Below are positions 46,849-56,219 of a stretch of DNA of 64,000 bases, in pieces. This DNA comes from CAMCXE01 sp036520615 (GTDB lineage: Bacteria; Pseudomonadota; Gammaproteobacteria; Pseudomonadales; Cellvibrionaceae): positions 31,472-95,471 of the forward strand of contig DATDJI010000090.1 in the NCBI GenBank assembly GCA_036520615.1, in the 5' to 3' direction. The notes below the pieces were generated by a model. That model was not told where the DNA came from and did no database searches. It saw nothing but the letters and a program-made list of their open reading frames with translations. The position numbers and the translations under genes were made by a program. Each line of letters opens with the position of its first letter. Positions within the stretch are counted from its first letter, which is position 1.

Positions 46849-47058
46849 TCAATTATGTTTAGCCGCACAGGCAATATTTTTGCGCAGTTTATTCCATAAA
46901 ATAAGCAAATAAAGCATCGCAGTACATGGGCCCCATATGACGGCTTGCACGCATGCATAACCCAAGCTGTCATATTTAATAAATTGCACGGCAAAAATTA
47001 ACAAGCAGCTTATTAAAAGGCTAATAAGCGCTCTTTTGTACCAGAATTTTCTGCTCAT
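46849..47058 (-). CDS. Small two-helix membrane protein
   Basis: A 69-residue hydrophobic protein with segments at about 10-25 and 35-55 and a basic C-terminus. The strong AAGGGG ribosome site five bases before the ATG makes it credible despite its size. It may be co-transcribed with the upstream MAPEG gene 40 bp away. No family recognised. Confidence 0.65.
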   Translation of the reverse strand: MSRKFWYKRALISLLISCLLIFAVQFIKYDSLGYACVQAVIWGPCTAMLYLLILWNKLRKNIACAAKHN

Positions 47059-47097
47059 AAAAATCCCCTTGAGTATTTAAGCCTGCATAATGCATGT

Positions 47098-47496
47098 TTA
47101 TATTTTTGACAATATTTCAATCCAAATTGCCACTAGAAAATAAACCCCGATACTAAATACTGCAGACCTCACCAATAGCCAATTGAACGTTATGTGGACT
47201 AAGGTGTGAACAAAGCGGGCAATTACGAATCCCCAGGCATTAAAAATCAGTTGATCGCTTGTATAGGGTAAGCAAATCGACACAATACAAGCCGCAATAA
47301 AAATTGGCGGAAGCTGAAACAGGTTATTTAGATTGTTGCTAGCCTTGGCTACATATTGCGGCTCGGTCTTGCCATCAGCCAACTCATAATAATCAAGTTT
47401 AACAACGCCAGCTTTTACCGACCACAGCCTACATATAAAAACAACTACAAACATCAATGCGATTAAAAATAGCATTAGCTCTAAAGGCTCTTTCAT
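47098..47496 (-). CDS. MAPEG-family membrane protein
   Basis: Four-helix integral membrane protein of about 132 residues. The loop ASNNLNNLFQLPPIF carries the family N-x2-N-x3-E/Q-P-type motif, followed by ARFVHTLVHITFNWLLVR. Eukaryotic relatives are glutathione transferases and leukotriene synthases; the bacterial roles are mostly unknown. I chose the ATG at 47496 with GAG upstream over a TTG eight codons earlier. Confidence 0.85.
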   Translation of the reverse strand: MKEPLELMLFLIALMFVVVFICRLWSVKAGVVKLDYYELADGKTEPQYVAKASNNLNNLFQLPPIFIAACIVSICLPYTSDQLIFNAWGFVIARFVHTLVHITFNWLLVRSAVFSIGVYFLVAIWIEILSKI

Positions 47497-47894
47497 GTTG
47501 ATCTCATTAAAATTGTCCAACTTAGGTTTAGCAGCTGATTAGCCATGCAAAATTTTTACGTCTCGCGGCCTATCAGCAGCTAAATGTATTTAGGTTAAGG
47601 CTAGGGAATCTCTGAAAATGTATGCGGCGAAACGCCGGAGAGAGCAATTCAGCAAAAAATGTATTTAATTACAAGTGTAATCGCTTACGCATCAGCAGAT
47701 CAAAACAAATAGTGGGCAGCATGCCGCCCACTTTACTATGTCTGTAGCTTTAATGAAAAAAATACGATGATGCTCATCATCTGAGAAGACATGGCTGTGG
47801 AGGAAACAGCATCGAGAGAACCACAGTATCAAAACAAGACGTAGACCAAAAGACGTTGTAGCTGCTCGGTCAAGTATTAACTGTCTTAAAAATT
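47497..47894. other. Intergenic region with one terminator-like hairpin
   Basis: About 400 bp between two minus-strand genes. Apart from the stem-loop at 47711-47732, no coding or repeat signal is visible. Confidence 0.4.
47711..47732 (-). terminator. Terminator-like hairpin
   Basis: AGTGGGC pairs with GCCCACT, and an inner GCATGC can continue the stem. On the minus strand the T-rich ATTTGTTTTG follows. It is about 160 bases past the DUF2892 gene stop and probably ends that transcript. Confidence 0.5.
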
Positions 47895-48314
47895 TTAAAG
47901 ACTAGGCGGTAGGTGTTCACCGTTAAAGTTTGACAAGTGCTCCAATGCGCTTCGCTCTTGTTGAATTTCACTCGTAGTGCGGTAGCCTAACCGGCGCAAA
48001 ATTGGCAGTGGTGGACACCAGCCTTGTAAAGCATGCTGCAATAAAAATGCTCCCACTACAAATGGCACAGCAAAAAAACGTCTGCTTGCGATACAACCTA
48101 GGGCACTGGTAGCCACGATCAAGCTGGATGCATTAGTTTCCAACACGCGTTCAATATCCCATTCTTCATCAAGCTCAATCAGTCGAGCGGGTATTAGATG
48201 TGGATTGGCCTTATAAAAACACACAGACATCTCAATCTCGCGCTGAATTTTTGCGTTAAAACGTGAGGAAGTATTTTCTGCAACGCGCTGATCAGTATCG
48301 GGTAATTGAAACAT
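47895..48314 (-). CDS. DUF2892 (YgaP-like) membrane protein
   Basis: A protein of about 139 residues with a polar N-terminus and a hydrophobic hairpin near 68-100 (LIVATSALGCIASRRFFAVPFVVGAF split by the turn). The typical tail GWCPPLPILRRLGYRTTSEIQQER follows. The ATG at 48314 has a perfect AGGAGG seven bases upstream, so the longer frame is not used. Relatives are often fused to rhodanese domains; here it is alone. Confidence 0.85.
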   Translation of the reverse strand: MFQLPDTDQRVAENTSSRFNAKIQREIEMSVCFYKANPHLIPARLIELDEEWDIERVLETNASSLIVATSALGCIASRRFFAVPFVVGAFLLQHALQGWCPPLPILRRLGYRTTSEIQQERSALEHLSNFNGEHLPPSL

Positions 48315-48758
48315 AAGCTGCCTCCTGGTCATAGAAAGGCTAAAGATAGAGTTATCTATAGCCAATGAGTTTAACGACCATATAACGGCCTCAGTTTAAA
48401 TTCCGTGCGGTCGCGAACAAACCCTAAGCCGCCATCTAATATCATTTTCGTTATTAGATGGGAAATCTGTTTCGCCTATTAGCTATTAATAAATTTTATA
48501 GGCTCAGGATTTGCTCTCACGTACGTTTTAGTACGCGCGATTGAAATACATAAGTCCAGCAAAAGCCAACAACGTAAGCATTCAACGGGCATATGTTAGC
48601 AATCGAACATTCTAGATAGATGAAATTAGGCACAATCTGGGCTAAAGAGCCGCAAAAAAATTACGTATCAGCAGCGATGCCTACTTGATTAAGTAGACCA
48701 TCAATTAAGGCTCACAAACCAGGATGAGTGCGATGACATTATCAGTTGCGCAAATGCT
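48315..48758. other. Intergenic region ahead of the ybhPON-like operon
   Basis: About 445 bp of divergent spacer that must contain promoters for both flanking units. The only structure noticed is the perfect inverted repeat at 48432-48461. Confidence 0.4.
48432..48461. repeat. Perfect 10-bp inverted repeat
   Basis: CCATCTAATA (48432-48441) and TATTAGATGG (48452-48461) flank a ten-base spacer. With no U-tract and a position between divergent genes, it could be an operator (half-sites two helical turns apart) rather than a terminator. Confidence 0.6.
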
Positions 48759-49523
48759 ATGAGTGGTGAGTCTGCACTCCCTACCGTACATTCACTGCGA
48801 ATATTAACCTTAAATACGCATAAAGGATTTACGGTTTTTAATCGACGTTTTATTTTGCCGGAATTACGTGATGCCGTGCGTACGTTATCCACCGACATAG
48901 TATTTCTGCAAGAAGTGTTAGGTACACATAGTTTACATACAAAGCGTTATGCCGATTGGCCTGCCGCACCACAATACGAGTTTTTAGCCGATAGTATGTG
49001 GCCAAGTTTTTCTTATGGCCGCAATGCGGTTTACCCGCACGGCGACCACGGCAACGCACTGTTATCGAAATACCCAATTATTCATTATGAAAATTTTGAT
49101 GTTTCAATTGGCACTATCGAACAGCGAGGACTTTTATATTCTGTAATTCAATTACCCGGCTCTAAGCAGGTACACGCAATTTGTGTGCACTTAGGTTTGC
49201 AGGAATCCCACAGGCGAAAACAACTGGAATTATTAGGCGAGCTATTAAATCGTCTTCCTGAAGGTGCGCCGGTAATTGTTGCAGGTGATTTTAATGATTG
49301 GCGCAAACGAGCGGACGCTGTTTTAAGCCGTCACGGTATGACTGAGGTATTTGTCCATGCATTTGGCGTTCACGCAAAAAGCTTCCCCGCGCGCTGGCCT
49401 TTGTTGTGCCTGGATCGCGTCTATATCCGCAACGCTTCCGCACATGAACCAGAAGTCCTCAGCTGCCGCCCATGGTCCCACCTCTCAGACCATGCGCCAC
49501 TGGCAGTGGAGATACGCATATGA
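48759..49523 (+). CDS. ybhP: Endonuclease/exonuclease/phosphatase-family protein (YbhP-like)
   Basis: This 254-residue hydrolase of the EEP fold has the metal-binding motifs LTLNTHKG, FLQEV, VAGDFNDW and a terminal SHLSDHAPL. It begins the ybhP-ybhO-ybhN order known from E. coli and overlaps the next gene by ATGA. The substrate is not established. Proximity to a cardiolipin synthase suggests a phosphodiester lipid or head group. Confidence 0.92.
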   Translation: MSGESALPTVHSLRILTLNTHKGFTVFNRRFILPELRDAVRTLSTDIVFLQEVLGTHSLHTKRYADWPAAPQYEFLADSMWPSFSYGRNAVYPHGDHGNALLSKYPIIHYENFDVSIGTIEQRGLLYSVIQLPGSKQVHAICVHLGLQESHRRKQLELLGELLNRLPEGAPVIVAGDFNDWRKRADAVLSRHGMTEVFVHAFGVHAKSFPARWPLLCLDRVYIRNASAHEPEVLSCRPWSHLSDHAPLAVEIRI

Positions 49524-50788
49524 GTGAGCGTTGGACAGAAGGCAATGAAGTGGAATTGCTTATTAATGGTGATGAATTTTTTCCACGGGTATTTGACGCT
49601 ATTCGTGCAGCTAAAAAAGAAGTGTTATTAGAAACATTCATTTTTAGAGAAGACGAAGTGGGTAATGATTTACAGCGTGCATTAATTGAATGTGCAAAAA
49701 AAGGCGTAAACGTTGAATTAACCGTTGATGGTTATGGCACGCCGGACCTTAATATAAACTTTATCCGCGCCATGACGGATGTGGGCATTAAATTGCACGT
49801 ATTTGATCCACGAGCACGGCTGCTCGGTGTGCGCACGAATATTTTCCGCCGCCTGCATCGCAAAATAGTCGTCATTGATAGTGAGCTCGCCTTTATCGGC
49901 GGGATTAATTTTTCGGCTGACCATCTTACAAATTTTGGCCCAACGGCAAAACAGGATTATGCTGTTCAAGTGCGCGGCCCGGTAGTGCAGGATATCCATA
50001 AAGCCTGCTGGAAGTTACTTATTAATGGCTCTAAAAACGATGATGCGGCGAAAATAAATAAAATTGCTGCAGCAAGTAGCGTTTCAGAATCCACAGAGAC
50101 TAACACTGCAGTGGGCCAGGCGCGGATATTAATGGCCGTGCGCGATAACGTTAAACACACAAACAATATTGAGCGACATTATTTGCGCGCCATTCACCGC
50201 GCGAAAAAGCGCGTGATAATTGCTAACGCCTATTTTTTCCCCGGCTACCGTTTGTTATGGGCGCTACGGCGAGCAGCGCGGCGAGGTGTTACAGTAACAT
50301 TGATTTTGCAAGGCCGCTCAGATATGCCCTGGGTATCGCTTTTTACAAGTTTATTATACGAATATTTTCTGCGCAACGGCGTTATTATTCGCGAATATTG
50401 CCAACGACCGCTGCACGGTAAGGTCGCTATAGTTGATGACTCTTGGGTCACCGTAGGCTCAAGCAATTTAGATCCATTAAGTTTAGCGCTTAACCTAGAG
50501 GCCAATTTAATTATTGAAGATAAGCAACTTAATCAAACTCTGTTCGATCATTTAACATCACTGATTAAAACACATTGCAAACCCATTACTATCAGCCTTG
50601 CCAAACGCGGCTACTGGTGGCGCATGCCATTAGTTTTTTTAAGCTTTCATTTTTTACGGCATTTTCCGTTTATAGTCGGCTGGCTTCCTGCTCACATGCC
50701 CAGATTGCGATTGATGAATTCTGAAACTAAAGATAGTGAAGACTTTATTCAAGAAAAGACTTCCGACGCGGAAAAACTTTCCCAATGA
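49520..50788 (+). CDS. clsB: Cardiolipin synthase ClsB (YbhO-like)
   Basis: Phospholipase D-type enzyme of about 422 residues that makes cardiolipin from phosphatidylglycerol. Two HKD motifs are intact: HRKIVVIDSELAFIGGIN near residue 114 and HGKVAIVDDSWVTVGSSNLDP near residue 300. The ATG at 49520 sits in the ATGA overlap with the ybhP-like gene. A hydrophobic C-terminal segment may anchor it. It overlaps the ybhN-like gene by four bases in turn. Confidence 0.94.
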   Translation: MSERWTEGNEVELLINGDEFFPRVFDAIRAAKKEVLLETFIFREDEVGNDLQRALIECAKKGVNVELTVDGYGTPDLNINFIRAMTDVGIKLHVFDPRARLLGVRTNIFRRLHRKIVVIDSELAFIGGINFSADHLTNFGPTAKQDYAVQVRGPVVQDIHKACWKLLINGSKNDDAAKINKIAAASSVSESTETNTAVGQARILMAVRDNVKHTNNIERHYLRAIHRAKKRVIIANAYFFPGYRLLWALRRAARRGVTVTLILQGRSDMPWVSLFTSLLYEYFLRNGVIIREYCQRPLHGKVAIVDDSWVTVGSSNLDPLSLALNLEANLIIEDKQLNQTLFDHLTSLIKTHCKPITISLAKRGYWWRMPLVFLSFHFLRHFPFIVGWLPAHMPRLRLMNSETKDSEDFIQEKTSDAEKLSQ

Positions 50789-51831
50789 ACCGTCTACGTA
50801 CGAATTATGTTTTTTCACGCAAGCGTAAAAAAGACAGCAAGCTTGCGCTTGTAAAGCGCGCTATTACGATATTATTTTTTTTCGGCGTGCCTATTTTATT
50901 GTTCGTACTAATCAAGAACGTCGACTGGACCGATGTAGTTAAATCGCTCCATGGATTAAAGCCTGAGAAGCTAGCCTTAGGGCTGATTATCTGCGTAATT
51001 AGCTATGCTGTGGTTAGCACTTATGATTTATTGGGACGTAAATACACTAAACATAGTTTACCGGCACGCCAAGTACTTCCTATCGCTTTTGTTTGCTATG
51101 CGTTTAATCTTAATCTGGGCTCGTGGGTCGGCGGTATAGCCTTGCGATTTCGCCTTTACTCCCGGCTAGGGCTCAACTCCCGTACCATTACACAAATTCT
51201 TACATTTAGTTTATTAAGTAACTGGCTAGGATTTACATTATTAGCAGGGCTTGTATTTGCAGCAGGCGTTATTGACTTACCGAAAAATTGGCAAATTGGC
51301 ACTGGTGGCTTAAAACTAATTGGTGTAGTCCTGCTGTTGATCTGCGGATTTTATTTATGGACGTGCCAATTTAGGCAAAGGCGGTATTGGCGCGGATTAG
51401 GACAAAAATTTGAATTGCCGTCTTTAGGCTTGGCAACCTGGCAAATTGCTTTGGCTGCGCTAAATTGGGCCTTAATGGCGTTATTAATTTTTGTTTTACT
51501 GCCCAGTAAGGCTAGCTACGTTGCAGTTTTAGGAATTCTGTTTATCAGCAGTGCAGCGGGGCTTATATTGCGTATTCCAGGTGGCGTTGGTGTACTGGAA
51601 ACCGTATTTGTTACGTTTTTACATCACCAATTTTCCAAGGGAACCATATTGGCGGCGTTGATTGGCTATAGAGTCATCTACTTTTTAATACCGCTTGCGG
51701 TGGCGGCAGTTGTGTATTTAATTATTGAAAGCCGCGTGAAAAAGCTTCGTGCAGAGAATGAACAGAATCAGGCTGAACCCGCAGGCTTGCCTAGCGACGA
51801 TCATCATTTGTTAAAAACTACCTCGGCCTAA
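50785..51831 (+). CDS. ybhN: YbhN-like UPF0104 membrane protein
   Basis: A polytopic protein of 348 residues with about eight helices, related to the flippase part of lysylphosphatidylglycerol synthases. Landmarks are LNLGSWVGGIALRFRLYSR, SNWLGFTLLAG and RIPGGVGVLETVF. It may move or stabilise anionic lipid across the membrane for the cardiolipin synthase encoded just upstream. The three genes overlap, so they form one translational unit. Confidence 0.92.
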   Translation: MNRLRTNYVFSRKRKKDSKLALVKRAITILFFFGVPILLFVLIKNVDWTDVVKSLHGLKPEKLALGLIICVISYAVVSTYDLLGRKYTKHSLPARQVLPIAFVCYAFNLNLGSWVGGIALRFRLYSRLGLNSRTITQILTFSLLSNWLGFTLLAGLVFAAGVIDLPKNWQIGTGGLKLIGVVLLLICGFYLWTCQFRQRRYWRGLGQKFELPSLGLATWQIALAALNWALMALLIFVLLPSKASYVAVLGILFISSAAGLILRIPGGVGVLETVFVTFLHHQFSKGTILAALIGYRVIYFLIPLAVAAVVYLIIESRVKKLRAENEQNQAEPAGLPSDDHHLLKTTSA

Positions 51832-51874
51832 AGCTACAATAATTTTGCAAAGCGCACCAAATTTAGCTTTGCCA

Positions 51875-52633
51875 TTAACCCGCTTTGGTGAGGGCTTGCA
51901 ATAATTGCGCGTTTGCAAGTGCTGCACCTATAGTGTTGTTAAAATACACATAAATCTGCTTCCCATGCTTTATCAATTTATTAATCTGCTCTGCGCACTC
52001 GTGAATTATTTCATCGGAATAACTACCATCATAATTGCCCGTTGGTCCATGAAACCTGCGGTAAACTAAATTATTTATCGGGCAATCGTCAGGCGTTGCT
52101 GAGCCTGGCATATCGTGTAAAACCACCGACGTGTAATGTTTTTCGAACATTTTATAAGCTGCATCGCAATACCAACTCGCATGGCGCAGCTCTATCGCGA
52201 GCCTGAATTGCTGGTTGTCGATATGCTGGTTGATATGCTCAAGAATCTGCTCGACTTTTTTAATATGCACAAAGCGGACACTGGCAGGGAATTGAATTAA
52301 TATGCAGCCGGATTTATTTTGCAACTGATTAGCCGCCGCCATAAACATATCAATATCGCTAACCAAAAAATCCAGCTGCTTGGCGTGTGTTATACCTCGC
52401 CAGCATTTTACGGTGAATTTGAAATCCTCCCCAACATCTTCCGCCCATTTTGCGAATGTTTTCGCAAGTGGAGTTTTGTAAAATGAGCTATTAACTTCCA
52501 GCGTATCAAATAGCGATGCGTAATAATGTAATCGGCTGGATTGTCTAAATTCATCGGGAAAGGTATTTTTTACCCCCGGCAGTACTATGCCACTGGTTCC
52601 GATTCTGATAACACCCGCAGAAGTATTTTTCAT
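51875..52633 (-). CDS. DUF72 (YecE-like) protein
   Basis: TIM-barrel-like protein of 252 residues of unknown function. It starts with IRIGTSGIVLPG and has the family landmarks LEVNSSFYKTPL, FKFTVKCWRGITH, LIQFPAS, LAIELRHASW and VYRRFHGPTGNYDGSY. It is convergent with ybhN and separate from the cassette region on its right. Confidence 0.93.
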   Translation of the reverse strand: MKNTSAGVIRIGTSGIVLPGVKNTFPDEFRQSSRLHYYASLFDTLEVNSSFYKTPLAKTFAKWAEDVGEDFKFTVKCWRGITHAKQLDFLVSDIDMFMAAANQLQNKSGCILIQFPASVRFVHIKKVEQILEHINQHIDNQQFRLAIELRHASWYCDAAYKMFEKHYTSVVLHDMPGSATPDDCPINNLVYRRFHGPTGNYDGSYSDEIIHECAEQINKLIKHGKQIYVYFNNTIGAALANAQLLQALTKAG

Positions 52634-52713
52634 ATTGGCAACTAACTATTAAATAAGTACCAATAATCGGCGACTTGCACTGGTCGATCAGTTCGCCGCA
52701 TCGCACAGTGCGC

Positions 52714-53163
52714 TTAATCTCTGCAATAACCCTCTCCTGCTCGCACAGTCAGGCAATTGGATTTATCACTCAGCCATTTCATTCCCGTTTCCATGCCATT
52801 GCTTGCGTGCAAAAATTCTTTTACGCCATCACGTTCAAATTCAATTTGATTACCGGCAGCAATACCGCGAAAGCTGCGCGGACCATCGAGGTTTTGAATA
52901 ATAATTTCGTACGTACCATTGCCGCCATCAAGCTGAAGAAATGTACCTTCCGGGCCATTCCATTTACCCAACCACTTATCGACAACCGCAGCCGCGGTGG
53001 CACCAGATGAACTTGCCACAACGGCCGATGCGGAATTTGCGCTGCGTTTTTCGCATCCGGCAATAAATAAAATCAGCGCAGTACAGACAACGATCGATCG
53101 AATTGCGATATTCACCGGTGAGCGGACCGCTGAATAAATTGCTGCCCCGTTATTCACGTACAT
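52714..53163 (-). CDS. Small lipoprotein of unknown function
   Basis: Predicted lipoprotein with lipobox IAGC and a mature part that reads like a small beta-rich lipocalin-like or CAP-like domain (KWLGKWNGPEGTFLQLDGG, then YEIIIQNLDG). The ATG at 53163 overlaps the upstream reductase gene. A GTG at 53115 would give the most natural signal peptide (MNIAIRSIVVCTALILFIAGC shortened to its first 20 residues). Neither has a clear ribosome site. No family is assigned with confidence. Confidence 0.65.
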   Translation of the reverse strand: MYVNNGAAIYSAVRSPVNIAIRSIVVCTALILFIAGCEKRSANSASAVVASSSGATAAAVVDKWLGKWNGPEGTFLQLDGGNGTYEIIIQNLDGPRSFRGIAAGNQIEFERDGVKEFLHASNGMETGMKWLSDKSNCLTVRAGEGYCRD

Positions 53164-53788
53164 AGCGCATGTGTGTTGCAGTGGGAGTTTCAAGTACGTT
53201 GTCGATTCGAAAACGAGGTGCAGGCTCGATTATGTTGTCGAAAAGGCGCCGCCCTTGGCCAAACATAACCGGCGCTTGAGCAATTTCTAACTCATCAATT
53301 ACGCCTAAATTTAAATATTGCTGAATTACATCCGCTCCGCCTGAAATGCGAATATCGCGGTTACCGGCCGATGCGCGTGCCAGCTCAAGAGCACACTCGG
53401 GCCCGTCATTGACGAAATAAAATGTTGTACCGCCCGGCCGCACCCAAGGTTCGCGCAGCTCGTGAGTGAGCACATATACGGGCGTATGAAACGGCGCCTC
53501 TTCAGGCCATGAAATTTCTCCCTGCTCGAACATCCGCTTACCCATAATGCTCGCGCCGCTGCGCTCCATCGTGTGACGGAACATATCGTTCACGGGGCCG
53601 GTCTCCCCACCTGGCCCGAAATTGAGCTTTTCGCGAAAGTAATGCAATTTAAGAATCCAACTCATCATTGCGCCCCATTTAGAACCCCAGTCCTTGTATT
53701 CTGGCCTGCTCCAATTCTCTAGCGTCATTCCCTCCGGTGCCATAAAACCGTCAAGGCTTAGGCCGATATTTACGAAAATTTTGCTCAT
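53150..53788 (-). CDS. Dihydrofolate reductase-family (RibD C-terminal domain) protein
   Basis: NADPH-dependent reductase-fold protein of 212 residues with the opening KIFVNIGLSLDGFMAPEG. IMGKRMFEQGE and RISGGADVIQQYLNLGVIDELEI follow, as in the RibD_C/DHFR-like family. The substrate is unknown; members are not usually true folate enzymes. Its start lies 35 bp from the R-prime-like end of an attC-like element, so it may be an old cassette gene, perhaps together with the lipoprotein gene it overlaps. Confidence 0.9.
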   Translation of the reverse strand: MSKIFVNIGLSLDGFMAPEGMTLENWSRPEYKDWGSKWGAMMSWILKLHYFREKLNFGPGGETGPVNDMFRHTMERSGASIMGKRMFEQGEISWPEEAPFHTPVYVLTHELREPWVRPGGTTFYFVNDGPECALELARASAGNRDIRISGGADVIQQYLNLGVIDELEIAQAPVMFGQGRRLFDNIIEPAPRFRIDNVLETPTATHMRYVRE

Positions 53789-53823
53789 GTTTGTGTGCTC
53801 TTAAATGTCACTACCAGCTTTAT

Positions 53824-53936
53824 ATTTAACTAAAAAGCAGTTTTAAGTTGAGGCTTTGTTGAGTCGCTTTGCAGAAACATTTTGCGCAAAAAACGCAAAA
53901 ATACGTGCAATATGATGCCGCAATGGCCTGTTATGC
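53824..53936 (-). repeat. attC-like cassette recombination site
   Basis: On the minus strand the element begins with GCATAAC (53936-53930), which contains the DUF1330 stop codon, and ends with GTTAAAT (53830-53824). These match the RYYYAAC and GTTRRRY core sites of integron attC elements with only one deviation. The 113-bp length is in range, and internal short complementary stretches are present. Confidence 0.65.
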
Positions 53937-54230
53937 AGCAGAATTCTCCACGTTAACCAACAAGAATTTAGAAGCAGAACCTATCAACCGAGATTTTCTA
54001 TATGGCTCATATTCTTGAGAATTATAAAACTCTACAGCTCGCTCTTTGGAAGGAAATTCAGCAACCACAGAGAAATGTGGTTTTTCAGCTCCCTCGATTA
54101 ATTCAATATTACTGGAGCGAGTAATATATTTTCCGCCGTATCGCAAAACTATTGGTGTAACATTTTTAGTATATTCTTCAATCCAAGAAGGATTTATAAC
54201 CATGGTTTCAATAATTGCCAATACCTTCAT
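53931..54230 (-). CDS. DUF1330-family protein
   Basis: Small ferredoxin-like dimeric alpha/beta-barrel protein of 99 residues with unknown activity. The pattern VVAEFPSKERAVEFYNSQEYEPYR is the family signature. Its stop codon lies inside the R-double-prime core of an attC-like site, as in cassette genes. A second DUF1330 gene occurs at 56220-56510. Confidence 0.88.
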   Translation of the reverse strand: MKVLAIIETMVINPSWIEEYTKNVTPIVLRYGGKYITRSSNIELIEGAEKPHFSVVAEFPSKERAVEFYNSQEYEPYRKSRLIGSASKFLLVNVENSAA

Positions 54231-54318
54231 TTGAGTAGCCTCTTTACTAATATCAGTCCAAATTTTCCCGACAAAATTATAATATTCTTATAGCGCGGCT
54301 GTAAAAACCCTTGCAGCC

Positions 54319-55893
54319 TTAGCTTATTAACAAACCCAGGCGAGCTAATCGCTTTAGCTGCGTTTCCACCAGCTCTGGCAAATTAGCTTTAAAAGATTCA
54401 TATTCTGCTTGGCCTTGCGCATCTTGCGCTGGTTTTAATCGGGTTTTTAACTCCGCAACCAAAGCCTCGCGATTGAGTGTGCCATCTAATAACACCAACA
54501 TAGCGCGGCTGAGTGGATCATCCAAACTCACAGTATCGTGCAACAGCGTGGTAATCACCGGGCTGGTTTGGGCCTGTTGACGAGCTATGGGGCTGGCTAT
54601 GGGAAATTCGCTGGCGTGTTCAGGCAGCGTGTGTGCCTCCGTGTGAATCTGTGCAATACCACGGCTTAGCGCTGCAAATAAAAATTCTGCTAATTCAGCT
54701 CGGCGCGGCTCATCCACTTGCACCCGTTCGCCGATTAATTCTTGCGCTTGCGTAACCAGCGCATCAAAACCAATAGCCTTTGGAAATTTATCACCCAAAA
54801 TACTCAGCGCGGCTTTAGCCAATATATTATCGGTGCTTAGTGCACCTAACTCAGGGTGAATAAAGCGCATTAACTCTATATTGTTTACACAGTTTGAAGG
54901 CTGCTCGGGCCGCACATTTATGGAAAAATAAAAATCTTGCATTTTCGCCGCTACAACTGGGCGATTAAGTATTTTGTTGTGATGGCACAGCAGGGTTTGG
55001 CGAAAATTGCGACCAGTTAAAAAATCAAGATATTGCTCCTGAGCTAATACCGAATCAGCACCCAATTGGGTGAGCGCAGCTTGCACATCGGGTGCAAATT
55101 GCAAGCTTTGGGTATCGCTAAATTCCGCTTCGGTCACATATTGTAAACCTGCCGCGGCGGCGGCTTGGGCAAATTCATGAAAATAAAATGCGGTATTTTC
55201 CGGCGAAAAATCATCGTGAAAAATCGCCCCGCTGGGCCTTTTGGTAAAAAGGCTTTTTGCCTCCTCTAGATATTTACTGTAAGCACTCATGGGTGTATCG
55301 GCTTGTGACGGCTTCTGTGCTGATGCCAACCAATTTAATAGCCCGCGCGATTGCCTAACTTTTTCTTCTGCATCATCAATATTGCGAGTATGAAACTGCA
55401 ACATCGTGCGAGACATAGCCCGCAAATGAAACCCTGGATAGGCATTATAGGAAATATAGGCCACACCTTCAGGCGCCAAACAGTCGCGACAAAGAGCTAA
55501 AATATTGTGGCGTACAAAATCCGGCACCCAAGAATAAATACCATGGCAAATAATGTAATCAAATTCTCCCAGTTCACCACCGGTAACGGCTAAATCTGCC
55601 GTGCGCAATTCAATATTATTCAGCCCCAACGATTGGATGCGTTGATTGCCCTGAATGATAAGCTGGCTCGCAATATCCACACCCAAAAACGTCGCACCGG
55701 GAAGGTTAAATGCCATAGGAATCAAATTGCCGCCATCGCCGCAGCCTAACTCCAAAACTCGGCAGCGGCTTGCAACTGCGGTATTAAGCCCTAATAAAGC
55801 CCCCAGCGCGGCCAAGTGCCTTGGGTGGGTTTGTTGATAGGTGTAATTGGGGTAGATCACCTGATCGTAGGAGGTAACGGTGGCATTATTCAT
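54319..55893 (-). CDS. Class I SAM methyltransferase with regulatory domain
   Basis: Large methyltransferase of about 524 residues. The N-terminal third has the SAM motif VLELGCGDGGNLIPMA and ICHGIYSWVP. The middle and C-terminal parts match the methyltransferase-regulatory and PKMT-like region, with SYNAYPGFHLRAMSR and later hydrophobic repeats. The substrate is unknown; some relatives methylate surface proteins. The ATG at 55893 gives the usual N-terminus. It is too long for a typical cassette and has no attC-like site on its upstream side, so it may interrupt the array. Confidence 0.88.
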   Translation of the reverse strand: MNNATVTSYDQVIYPNYTYQQTHPRHLAALGALLGLNTAVASRCRVLELGCGDGGNLIPMAFNLPGATFLGVDIASQLIIQGNQRIQSLGLNNIELRTADLAVTGGELGEFDYIICHGIYSWVPDFVRHNILALCRDCLAPEGVAYISYNAYPGFHLRAMSRTMLQFHTRNIDDAEEKVRQSRGLLNWLASAQKPSQADTPMSAYSKYLEEAKSLFTKRPSGAIFHDDFSPENTAFYFHEFAQAAAAAGLQYVTEAEFSDTQSLQFAPDVQAALTQLGADSVLAQEQYLDFLTGRNFRQTLLCHHNKILNRPVVAAKMQDFYFSINVRPEQPSNCVNNIELMRFIHPELGALSTDNILAKAALSILGDKFPKAIGFDALVTQAQELIGERVQVDEPRRAELAEFLFAALSRGIAQIHTEAHTLPEHASEFPIASPIARQQAQTSPVITTLLHDTVSLDDPLSRAMLVLLDGTLNREALVAELKTRLKPAQDAQGQAEYESFKANLPELVETQLKRLARLGLLIS

Positions 55894-56219
55894 TTTATAT
55901 GGCCTGCGTAAGGAATCAGTAGTATTTGACTTTGCACAAAAGAGAACCAGAGTGACTGATTGCAAGCCTGTTAGTAAAGCATCTTTCAGTTATCTAACAT
56001 TGAATCCATTGGGTTTAAGTAATTTACCAGTAGCTAGTAAGTTTTAGTAACGAGGTAAATTTGCCTACTACAATTACAATCCTGATTATTACCTACTGTA
56101 AATCGGCCATGCAGCCAATTAAATGTTCAATTTTTATTGCCCGGTTTTACTCGACCAACAAACGGAAAATATTCCCGCCTGGCTGCAGCTATTGGCTAAA
56201 TGATCCAAACTCTGCTGCT
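55894..56219. other. Intergenic region, nothing recognised
   Basis: About 325 bp between the methyltransferase start and the stop of the second DUF1330 gene. No attC-like core pair is clear, which leaves this boundary of the array uncertain. Confidence 0.4.
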
